In this document: piece by piece, positions 55,349 through 64,000 of the stretch | Position numbering within the stretch: the stretch's first letter is position 1 | How the letters are laid out: each line of letters starts with the position of its first letter | NCBI GenBank assembly: GCA_022605955.1 | Contig: JAKCOZ010000008.1 | Span: 40,002,547-40,066,546 of the forward strand | Reading direction: 5' to 3' | From: Rallus limicola | Lineage: Eukaryota; Chordata; Aves; Gruiformes; Rallidae | Length of the DNA stretch: 64,000 bases | The notes under the pieces: model-generated | Told to the model about the DNA's origin: nothing | The model's input: only the letters and a program-made list of their open reading frames with translations | The model's database searches: none | Translations under genes and position numbers: made by a program

Positions 55349-56728
55349 GTAACCTTGAGGACCAGGACATCCTGAAGACTGGAGGAAAGTAAATCTTACT
55401 CCAGTCTTCAAAAAGTGCAAGAAGAGGGACCTGGGTAGCTACAGAGTCACTTCCATCCCAGGAAAGGTGATGGAGACACGTATCCTTGGTGCTGTCTCTA
55501 GGCACATCAAGGATAGGAGGGTTGTCAGGAGCAGCCAACATGGTTACCAAGGGAACGTCATGTTACACGAATCTAATAGCCTTCCATGAGAATATAACCA
55601 GGTGGATAGATGATGATAGGGCAGTAGATGTGATCTACCATGACCTCAGTCAAGCATTTGACACTGTCTCCCACAGCATCCTCATGGCTAAACTGAGGAA
55701 ATGGGGTCTGGAAGATGGAGTGAGGTGGATTGAGAACAGGCTGAAGGGGAAGAAACCAGTGGGTTTGGATCAATGGGGTCACTACTGGGACTTGTGATAT
55801 TCACTATATTTATTGATGAGCTGGATGAGGGAATAGAGTGTCCAGTCAGAGAGTTTGCTGGGGACACAAAACTGTGAGGGGTGGCTGACACACCAGAGGG
55901 CTGTGCTGCCCTTCAGCAAGACTCAGACAGGCTGGAGAGCTGAGCAGGGAGAAGTTTAATGAGACTGAACAAGGGCAAGTGTAGGGTCTGGCATCTGGGG
56001 AAGAACAGCCCCAGGTACCAGTGCAGGCTGGGGACTGGCCTGTGGGACAGCAGCGTAGGTGAGAGGGACCTGGGGTCCTGGGGGACAGCAGGGTGACCAT
56101 GAGCCAGCACTGTGTCCTCCTGGCTAAGAAGGCCCATGGCATCTTTGGGTGCATTAGAAGGGTGCTGTTAGTAGGTGAGGAGAGGTCTTTCTCCCGCTCT
56201 CCTCTGCCCTGGTCAGACTGCACCTAGAAAGTTGTATCCAGTTCTGGGCCCCTCAGTTCAAGAAGGACAGAGAACTCCTTGAAAGAGCCCAGGGCAGGGC
56301 CACCAAGATGATTCTTTACAAGGAAAGGCTGAAGGAGCTGGGCCTCTTGAGCTTGGAGAAGAGGAGACTGAGGGGTGACCTTATTCATGTCTATAAATAT
56401 ATCAAGGGTGAGAGTCAGGAGGATGGAGCCAGGCTCTTCTCAGTGATGGCCAGTGACAGGACAATGGGCAACGGGTGAGAGCTGGAGCAGAGGAAGTTCC
56501 ATGTGAATTTAAGGAGGAACTTTTTCCCTGTGAGGGTGATGGAGCACTGGATCAGACTGCCCAGAGAGGCTGTGGAGTCTCCTCCTCTGGAGACATTCGA
56601 ACTGGCCTGGATGCGTTCCTGTGCGATTCACTCAAGGTGATCCTGCTCTGGCAGCAGAGGTTTGACTAGATGGCTTTTTTCAGGTCCCTTCCAACTCCTG
56701 ACATTCTATGATTCTGTGATTCCTACCC
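55349..56728 (+). mobile_element. CR1 LINE (RT to 3' end)
   Basis: It includes the RT motif A region AVDVIYHDLSQAFDTVSHSIL near 55620-55680, then RT C-terminal and 3' untranslated sequence to the tail ccaactcctgacattctatgattctgtgattc. It is inserted within the inverted satellite. The RT frame is broken. Confidence 0.92.
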
Positions 56729-57270
56729 CAGGGAACGATCCTAAAAGCTCCTGACACCATTTTCAGGCTCTACCAGCATCCATCTTTGGAGCTGGTAAAT
56801 GTCCAGATACAGTACAAAGCAAAAGGTGAGAGAGGCAACGAATCCTGGCCTGAAACCTGCCCATGCATTCGACGAGCAGGACCACTCCTTTTAGGGCTCA
56901 GAGATTTCCCTTCCAAGTGATCAGTCCTAACAGGCCTGAATTCATTTTAAGGCTCTACCAGCATCCACCTTTGAATATGCAAAACATCCACCAACTGCAC
57001 CCAAACAAAAGGTGCAAGGGCTGAAAGATGCTCCTGTCCTGAAGCCTCCTCACTGATCAGGCGAGAAGCACCGGTACCATTGGGGCTCAGGGCTTCCCTT
57101 GAGAAAGGAACGGTCCTTACACTGCCTGATGCCATCTCCAGGCTCTGCCAGTGTCCATCTTCAGAACTGAAAAATGCCCAGCAATAGCTCCCCCAAAAAA
57201 GGTATGAGGGTCAAAAGATGATCCTGGCCTTAAAACTCCCAAGGCAGCCCACAAAACACCTCAAAATTAA
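56729..57270 (-). repeat. Satellite array continued, inverted, about 3 copies
   Basis: Resumes the monomers interrupted by the CR1 (cctgacaccattttcaggctc, gaaacctgcccatgc, ggggctcagggcttcccttg). Confidence 0.88.
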
Positions 57271-57294
57271 ACAGGGACAAAATTAAACAGTCTA

Positions 57295-57450
57295 ATGAGC
57301 TGCTCTGTCAGAAGGTCATTGTGTTGATCAGTCACCTTCCTATGATCTGATTCAAACTGCTCTGGGAGAGAATCTCCTCTGGAAGCTGACCCCCTTCACA
57401 CACTGCTCGGCCGTAGCAGGCAGCTGAGGAGAGAGATGTCATGGGTAAAA
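57295..57450 (-). other. Inverted copy of the OR-unit 3' block
   Basis: Reverse complement of 31195-31340: gagctgctctgtcagaaggtc, gagagaatctcctctggaag, gctgaggagagagatgtcatgg. Lies beside inverted satellite, as the plus copies at 16.4 and 61.2 kb lie beside plus satellite. Confidence 0.85.
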
Positions 57451-57499
57451 TTGATTTATTTTTAAGGGTGTAGGTTATGATTTTCACTTTAGAGGAGAG

Positions 57500-58240
57500 G
57501 CGATAGCCTCTGACTGAACTCTGGCTCGTGTTTAACTTGCAGTCAACCAAGACCCCCAAATGCCTCCAGCATCTGACGCCACAGTCTGTATGTGCAGCCA
57601 GGGCTGCCCCTTCCCAGGTGCAGGATCTGGTGCTGCCTTTGTTAAACTTCATGGTGTTGGGGATTGCCCAGCTCTGGGATCTGTCCAGGTCTCTGCAAGG
57701 CTTCTCCACCCTCAACACAGTCAACAGCTCCTCCCAATTTGGTGTCATATCCAAATTTACTGCAGACACCCTCTAGCCCAGTTGTCTGGTCGTTTATGAA
57801 AACATGAAAAAGAATCAGAGAATCACCATGTTGGAAAAGACCTTTAAGATCAAGTGCAACTGTTCCTGTCCTGTGCTAAACAGTATCTCTAAGTCCAGCA
57901 TGTACCCTTTCTTTAAACACACCCACGGTCAGTGGCTCAACCCCCTCCCTGGGAAGCCTGTGCCAGGCCCTGACAACTCTGCCAGTAAAAAATTTTTCCC
58001 TTCCCTGGCCCAGCTTGAGGCCGTTTCCCCTTGTCCCATCTCCTTTTACTTGGCTGAAGAAACCATCTCCGACCACTCTGTCACCTCCTGGCAGGTAGTT
58101 GTAGGCAGTGATAAGGCCTGTCCATTAACCTCTCCTTCTCCAGGCTGAACACCCCCAGCTGCCTCAGCCGCACCTGAGAGGATTTGCCCTCCAGCCCCTT
58201 CCCCAGCCTGGTTGCCCTTCTCTGGACTACCTCAAGGACA
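57500..58240 (-). mobile_element. Two abutting CR1 LINE fragments
   Basis: 57500-57815 is a CR1 RT/linker passage (ttaacttgcagtcaaccaag, ttgttaaacttcatggtgttgg). At 57816 a second CR1 3' end begins (aatcagagaatcaccatgttgg) and continues to ttctctggactacctcaagg around 58238, running into the end of receptor F. Confidence 0.88.
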
Positions 58241-59159
58241 AGCCAGTCCTCAGTTTCCACATGGCATCCTTGAGCTCCTGGTTCCTCATGCTGTAGATGA
58301 GGGGGTTCACTGCTGGTGGAACTACTGAGTAAAGAAATGCCAATAGCAGGTCCAGAAGTAGGGAGGAGATGGAAGGGGGCTTCAGGTGGGAAAACATGAC
58401 AGTGCTGAGAAACAGGGAGACCACGGCCAGGTGAGGGAGGCAGGTGGAAAAGGCTTTGTGCCGTCCCTGCTGCGAGGGGATCCTCAGCACAGCCCTGAAG
58501 ATCTGCACATAGGACACCACAAGGAACACAAAACAGCCAAAAAATAAACAGACATTGAACACAAGGACTCCATTTCCCCTGAGGTAGGCATCTGAGCAGG
58601 AGAGCTTGAGGATCGGGGGGATTTCACAGAAGAACTGGTCAACAGCATTGCCATGGCAGAGGGGCAGGGAAAATGTACTGGCTGTGTGCAGCACAGCATG
58701 GAGAAACCCACAGCCCCAGGCAGCTGCTGCCATGTGGACACAAGCTCTGCTGCCCAGGAGGGTCCCGTAGTGCAGGGGGTGGCAGATGGCAACGTAGCGG
58801 TCGTAGGACATGACAGTCAGAAGAGACAACTCTGTGGAGAACAAAAATAAAAGGAAAGAGACTTGAGCCACACACCCTGTGTAGGAAATGGCCCTGGTGT
58901 CCCACAGGGAATTGGTCATGGATTTGGGAACAGTGGTGGAGATGCAGCCAAGGTCAAGAACAGAGAGGTTGAGGAGGAAGAAGTACATGGGGGTGTGGAG
59001 GCGCTGGTCACAGGCTATGGTGAGGATGATGAGGCCGTTGCCCAGCAGAGCAGCCAGGTAGATGCCCAGGAAGAGGCAGAAGTGCAGGAGCTGCAGCTGC
59101 CGTGTGTCTGCAAAGGCCAGGAGGAGGAACTGGCTGATGGAGCTGCTGCTGTTGGACAT
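58227..59159 (-). CDS. Intact olfactory receptor F (OR14-like)
   Basis: A complete 310-codon odorant receptor. The ATG at 59159 opens MSNSSSS. The open frame continues 15 codons upstream but without conserved sequence. All landmarks are intact: GN in TM1, PMYFFL, MSYDRYVAICHP at 117-128, KAFSTCLPHLAVV in TM6, NPLIYSMRNQE in TM7. TM3 differs from receptor E (SFLLFLFSTELSLL against FFFVLLITAEFCLL), which could alter the odorant pocket. The last handful of codons (TGLSLR and TAG) lie in sequence resembling the adjoining CR1, so the C-terminus was probably re-terminated by that insertion. The tail is of normal length and function may be kept. Confidence 0.94.
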   Translation of the reverse strand: MSNSSSSISQFLLLAFADTRQLQLLHFCLFLGIYLAALLGNGLIILTIACDQRLHTPMYFFLLNLSVLDLGCISTTVPKSMTNSLWDTRAISYTGCVAQVSFLLFLFSTELSLLTVMSYDRYVAICHPLHYGTLLGSRACVHMAAAAWGCGFLHAVLHTASTFSLPLCHGNAVDQFFCEIPPILKLSCSDAYLRGNGVLVFNVCLFFGCFVFLVVSYVQIFRAVLRIPSQQGRHKAFSTCLPHLAVVSLFLSTVMFSHLKPPSISSLLLDLLLAFLYSVVPPAVNPLIYSMRNQELKDAMWKLRTGLSLR

Positions 59160-60524
59160 CTGCTGCTGTCCAGTGTGCAGACCTGTCCAGGGAGGAAAAG
59201 GCACAGTGAGAAGTTAGGGAAATTTCTCTGAAGCAAATTTCTTCTCCTCCTTAGGCAATGCTCTCAGAATGACTCTGTATTCAGGAAGAGTTTTGGCAGG
59301 TCCCTTTTGGGAGCTCTGCTTTGTGCTGGCTTGAGTGTTCCACTGCTGGGAGCAGGGAAGTTCTACGGATGGGGGTCCTAAGGTGAGGGTCAGCTCAGTG
59401 CCAGCCCTACCAGTGGACATGCCCAGAGCACCAGGGAACTGGGGGACAAAGGCTGCAGGGACAAGAGGGGAAACAGGGAGAAATGCTCCAGCCAAGGCTG
59501 GAAGGACAGGGACAGACAGACAGGCACTCAGGGCTTTCTCCTCTCTGCCGGTTGGGTTGCCAAGGAGAACACTCATCCTGAAACCGTGGAACTCTGGGTA
59601 CAGAGTCTGTGCTGGGTGTCAGAAACCAGGGGGTCAGTGAGGGAAAGGGTCTGCACTTTGGGGGATGTCAGGGAGGTCCCAGATCCCAACTGCCAGGGCA
59701 TTGCTGGCAGCAGCTCCTGCTCCCTCCCTGTCTATGTCTCTGCTGCCTGCAGCTGTCCCTGCAGCTGCTGCTCTTTGCCCATGTCACCTCCTGCTCTGTG
59801 CTCACAGACCTCATCCCACCTGCCCTGTGCTCAGCTCTGCTCTGCAGACCCCTCCTGACATCAGGGCTCTGCCCAGGGAACCTCTGTGTGTGCACGGCTC
59901 AGGAGATGCTCTGACATCTTCATGAGAATCAAGGTTTCACTGCGTATTCTCCAGGGGAGAAATAAATTCTCATCTCCCACAGTCAGCACAGCCACAGGAG
60001 AGGAAACTTCAAAGCAGAGACTCTGCCTGGCAGGAAAATGCTTCCTTGCTGTTCTTCAAAGTCCCTTTGGAATTTCTCAAGGATCAGCTGGAGCTGGGAG
60101 CAAAGCTGACCCAGGCAGCACTCGCTGGTCCTAGAGAGAACCTGTCCTCCTGACAGACCCCACACACTGCCCCATGTCCCAGCTTCAGGAGATCCCTCCA
60201 GGAACAGAACCTGCATTGCCCTGCACCCACAGACATACCAGGGAGAGGCTGTGGAGATTTCTCCTGCAGTGAGCTCTCAGCATCCATCAGCTCTGTCAGC
60301 CTCACAGGTCTGCCCTGGGTGCCTGCAGGCAGTGTCCCCAGCCCTGTGTGCTTGGCAGAGGAGCTGCTTCTGCCCACAGCTGTCTCTCTGCAGTGCTGCT
60401 GGGTTGCCATCAGCTCCCTCAATAGCTGAAGTCCAGCCCAGCTCAGCAGGAGACCAGTTCTTCTAGGCTCCCTGCTGGTGTCCCAGGGCACAGTGGGATC
60501 GCTCCATGATCTCATCTCTGACAT
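59160..60524 (-). promoter_or_regulatory. Upstream flank of OR F with candidate 5' exon
   Basis: Acceptor ccttttcctccctggacag on the minus strand near 59186. Distal exon with ATG at 60408 and donor G|GTATGT at 60239/60238, as in receptor A. 59690-59910 repeats 34095-34325. The inferred intron is about 1.05 kb. Confidence 0.5.
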
Positions 60525-61275
60525 TCTCAGGATCTCCCTGCCCAGTGGCTGGGGCTCAGTGCTTGGCATTGCTGCTTCATCAACCCAAGCCAGGGTGTCC
60601 TCAGCATCAGAGCTGCCTGTGCTCTGCCTGTGTGTGTCCAGTTGTCTGCTCTAAGGAGCCCATGGGGAGGCTGGGTCAGGAATGGCTCCCAGTGGGGCCT
60701 GTTACTGCTTCAAGGTGCTTTGGGCATCACTCCTGACTTAACTTCTGGAGAGGTTTCTTCACTCTCCTCTTGGTATCTGAGGTCTGTGGACTCAGAAGAA
60801 AACACACCTTGGGGCTCATTAACACCCAGAAAGCACTAACAGCACATCTAATGAAGTAATTTTAATTAAAACCCACAAAGTTTCTATAACTAATTGGATT
60901 TGTTGAGGTATTTTATGAGGAAGATTCAATGGTATAATTCAATGGAGGATATTTTTCCTTCACCTCCATTTTCAGCCATGGCTCAGTTGATAGAAGCAGT
61001 GACAGCAGCATCCTGTGATGGGTATCGGTCTGGACAGGCAGGAGAAGCAGTCTCTTGAGATCCAGCCCTGCATGGAGAACCTTGCTCTTCCCCAAGCCCA
61101 TCAGCTCCCTCGCTGGCCTCCTGGGGCTCCCAACGCTTTTCCTGGCATCATCTGTGCTCAGAGGCAGGGACAGGTTTCTCTGACAACAAACAGCAGTTCC
61201 ACATGAGACAGTTGAATATCCATGACATCTCTCTCCTCAGCTGCCTGCTACAGCCAAGAAGCGTGTGAAGGGGCT
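60525..61275. other. OR-unit distal and 3' blocks (next unit, truncated)
   Basis: 60525-60960 matches 30480-30920. 60980-61275 matches the start of the 3' block up to the acceptor-like ctctctcctcag at 61229-61240. The conserved short frame is then cut after about 35 bases by a satellite monomer. Confidence 0.6.
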
Positions 61276-61415
61276 GACCTTTAATGGTGCTCCTAGTGCA
61301 CAACCTGGGGAGGTTTCAGGCCAGTCAGATCCTTCATCCCTCACAACTTCTGCTTTGGTGCTGGTGCTGGATATTTGGCATTTTGACACTTGATGCTGAT
61401 AGAGCTGGAAAAATT
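61276..61415 (+). repeat. Single partial satellite monomer
   Basis: cctagtgcacaacctggggagg, tttcaggccagtcagatcc and tttggtgctggtgctggatattt match the 185-bp monomer in plus orientation. Confidence 0.75.
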
Positions 61416-61479
61416 GCATCAGTAATTTTCAGATTTATTTCAGAATATAAGATAATATATACAATATATTATAAATAAT

Positions 61480-62067
61480 TGTCGTGGTTTCACCCCGGCT
61501 GTGGGCCGAAAACAACGCAGCTGCCTGATCCTTAAAGTAAAAGAGCAGGAGAACAGGGAAAGGGGGGATGGAAACAAGGGAAGGGAATAGGAAGGGGCAA
61601 ATAACTCCAACACCAAGAAACTAAGAGGCCCGTGGGTTGGGATAAGGATAGTTTACTAAGATAACAGAAAGATCAAATATAACAATGCTCACAGGACTTT
61701 AGAGCAAAAGAATATGAAACTATTGATACACAATGCAGTTTCTCACCGTCCCACACAACTCAGGCCGACCCAGCCAGAGCTGTCCCGGAACCCGACCGTC
61801 CCACCAAGACCCTCGCGTCCCTGCCGCTCGCGTCCCGGAACCGCCCCCCTTCTTCCTCCCATCAGCCCCCCGTTATCCTGGGCAGGACGTAATTGTCATG
61901 GAATACTCTCTTTGGCCCATCTGGGTCATCTGTCCTGGCTTTGACTGTCTGACTGCAACTAGAAACATCAGGGTGTTCTCAGCACTGCTTTCATTTTAAC
62001 ACCCAAACACAGCATCCCATCCGCTGCTACAAATGAAGTTAACTCTATCCTGACTGAAACCAGGACA
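61480..62067 (-). repeat. 3' LTR of ERV-L-like provirus (family A)
   Basis: 588 bases, TGTCCTGG to CACGACA on the minus strand. Same length as the solo LTR at 232-819 and very similar to it. Confidence 0.92.
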
Positions 62068-62556
62068 TTATCCACCCCTTATTCCATACCATTTACGTCA
62101 TGACCAGGTCCAACCATTTCTTTTGGGTACAACCAATGTTTCAGACACACATATATGTATTATTCCCTTAGTCTATGGACCATTCCTCTGAGTTTTGTTG
62201 AGTAAATGATTTAGTCCATGACTTTCAGGCTCCATTCGTTGTAACAGTCTCTCATGGTGTCAGTATGCGCCATTGGATCGTTGCATGCTGCATCTCGGGC
62301 TCTCGACCGATGCATCTGACATGGTCCATGGTCATAGTCTGTGAATCAAAAGTGTTCATTTTCAAAGGGGAAGAGGTAAAAGTTCTTGTGATGGCAGGTC
62401 TTGATCCCATCATCGTGGCAGTCTTCCTTCATTGACGTGTATGTTTCCGGCTGTAACTCCATTGGTACAACACACAACAACATACAGCAATTATAGTAAT
62501 AATGAATATACAGTAATGGGTTATTTAGCACTTATTATAATACAATTTCTACCTTA
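62068..62556 (-). other. ERV internal sequence between pol and LTR
   Basis: AT-rich, no env-like frame, only short open frames. Confidence 0.6.
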
Positions 62557-63930
62557 CTAATTACATTGGCTATTCTCACCTAAAATCAAATCCCTTTGAG
62601 GTACACATCGAACTTCTCCATCCTTCTGCATTACCCACCAAGTACAACCAGGTCCTTGAGCAAAAACAATTCCCGACATAGGTTTATCTTTACCTGAAGC
62701 AGGGATGACCCAAACTGTCTTCCCTAATATACCCTTCATATGCACCACTGGGACTCTGTCTCCTTCTACAATACGTGGAAATTTTGACTGGGCAGGGCCA
62801 GCCTGATTGGTAGGACCCCTAGAGTTAACTAACCACGTGGCTTTGGCCAAATGTGTATCCCAGTGTTTGAATGTTCCACCACCCATTGCTTTCAGGGGAG
62901 TCTTTAAGAGTCCATTCTATCGTTCAATTTTCCCAGAGGCTGGTGCATGATAAGGAATGTGGTACACCCAGTCAATGCCATGCTCTTTGGCCCAGGTGTC
63001 TATGGGAGCATTTGGGAAATGAGTCCCATTGTCTGACTCGATTCTTCCTGGGGTGCCGTGTCGCCACAGGACTTGCCTTTCAAGGCCCAGGATTGTATTC
63101 CGGGCAGTAGCATGGGGTACAGGATCTGTTTCTAGCCAGCCGGTGGTTGCCTCCACCATTGTAAGCACGTAGCGTTTGCCATGGCGGGTTGGTGGGAGGG
63201 TGATGTCATCGATCTGCCAGGCCTCCCCATATTTATATTTCATCCACCGTCCTCCATACCAAAGCGGCTTCAACCGCTTCGCTTGCTTAACTGCGGCACA
63301 CGTCTCACATTCATGGAGAACTTGTGCAATAGCATCCATGGGTAAGTCCACCCCTCGATCTCCAGCCCATCTATATGTTGCATCTCTCCCTTGATGACCT
63401 GAGGAATCATGAGCCCATCGAGCTATGAATAATTCACCTTTATGTTGCCAGTCTAGATCTACCTGAGCCACTTCAATCCTAGCAGCCTTATCTACGTGAT
63501 GGTTGTTGTGATGTTCCTCCATGGCTCGACTCTTAGGTACATGGGCATCAACATGACGTACCTTTACAACAAGCTTCTCTAATCGGGCAGCAATGTCTTG
63601 CCATAAGTCAGCAGCCCATATGGGTTTGCCTCTATGCTGCCAGTTGTTCTTTTTCCCCTGTTGCAACCAACCCCACAGGGCATTAGCTACCATCCATGAA
63701 TCAGTATAAAGGTAGAGCATTGGCCACTTTTCTCTCTCAGCAATGTCCAAGGCTAACTGGATGGCCTTCACCTCAGCAAATTGGCTTGATTCACCTTTTC
63801 CTTCAGTGGCTTCTGCTACTAGTCTAGTAGGACTCCATACAGCAGCTTTCCACCTTCGCTGCCTTCCCACAAGGCGACAGGAGCCATCGGTGAACAGGGC
63901 ATATTGCTTCTCATTCTCTGGCAGTTTGTT
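62557..63930 (-). pseudogene. pol: ERV-L-like pol: RNase H and integrase, with in-frame TAG
   Basis: On the minus strand the frame is open from about 63930 (after a TAA at 63931-63933) to 62557 apart from a TAG at 62914-62916. RNase H: ALFTDGS, an acidic FAEVKAIQLAL helix, LYTDSWMVANAL and a NNHHVDKAAR segment near the last acidic residue. Integrase: zinc head HDSSGHQG...CETC, then catalytic D (WQIDDITLP), D (IESDNGTHF) and E (ASGKIER) with the 35-residue spacing. The TAG lies two codons after the catalytic Glu. The C-terminal domain continues to ILGENSQCN. RT lies beyond the window or upstream of the TAA. Confidence 0.9.
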
Positions 63931-64000
63931 TTAAGGTGGGGCTTCTTCAGCGCGTGTCACCTCCTCATCCTCTGGTGACATCCCAAAATCTTTGCCTTCT

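Larger units (their letters stand above)
61480..64000 (-). mobile_element. ERV-L-like provirus, 3' part (family A LTR), continues beyond window
   Basis: Minus-strand provirus: 3' LTR 61480-62067, a short non-coding stretch, and pol reaching the window edge. The absence of an env gene between pol and the LTR and the 5-base target duplications of its solo LTRs fit class III (ERV-L-like) elements. The purine-rich AAGGGGTGG before the LTR is its likely polypurine tract (62068-62085). Confidence 0.85.

Noticed and set aside
59665..59925. Leu/Ala/Cys-rich plus-strand frame repeated at 34122-34355
   Set aside because: Open in both copies because the units are recently duplicated; no recognisable domain, no splice logic.
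1..64000. tRNA, rRNA or known small RNA genes
   Set aside because: None seen on either strand by eye; the two tRNA-like matches are retroviral primer binding sites of 18 bases only.

Overview
The window looks like bird nuclear DNA. It carries many CR1 LINE fragments, several avian-type endogenous retroviruses (ERVs) and a cluster of single-coding-exon olfactory receptor (OR) genes, most of them close copies of one OR14-like subfamily. I cannot name the species. No tRNA, rRNA, CRISPR or prokaryotic feature is visible.

Layout. 1-4854 is a degenerate minisatellite carrying one solo LTR. 4855-7368 holds two oppositely oriented fragments of another LTR. 7.4-11.4 kb is an OR unit with a frameshifted receptor. 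11.4-15.5 kb is an array of about 185-bp satellite monomers, followed by a CR1, flanks of a receptor-less OR unit and a second satellite block to 18.3 kb. 18408-25685 is a nearly full-length minus-strand class II ERV (gag, dUTPase/protease, RT-RNase H-integrase, env) with a tRNA-Trp-type primer binding site and several inactivating lesions. 25.7-29.6 kb holds a CR1, an OR remnant, a 21-bp coding-like minisatellite and an LTR fragment. 30.4-38.5 kb has two more OR pseudogenes plus ERV pieces. 39-44 kb is CR1-rich with one truncated receptor of another OR family on the plus strand. 44359-48642 is a young, gutted ERV (5-bp target duplication, tRNA-Ser-type primer site, internal tandem repeats) inserted in a CR1. 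50040-50966 and 58227-59159 are the two intact receptors. 53-57.5 kb has another solo LTR, an OR remnant split by CR1s, and inverted satellite. 61480 to the end is the 3' part of an ERV-L-like provirus whose LTR family also supplies the solo LTRs near positions 232, 36222 and 52517.

The OR genes repeat as a cassette. Reading the plus strand, each unit has a 3' block with a conserved short open frame, the reversed OR coding exon, a proximal upstream block with a conserved splice acceptor, and a distal upstream block with a conserved splice donor. Copies are complete, truncated or inverted, so the cluster appears to have grown by segmental duplication, with CR1, LTR and satellite insertions eroding members. 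Only two receptors could be functional by sequence. All retroviral genes seen carry breaks.
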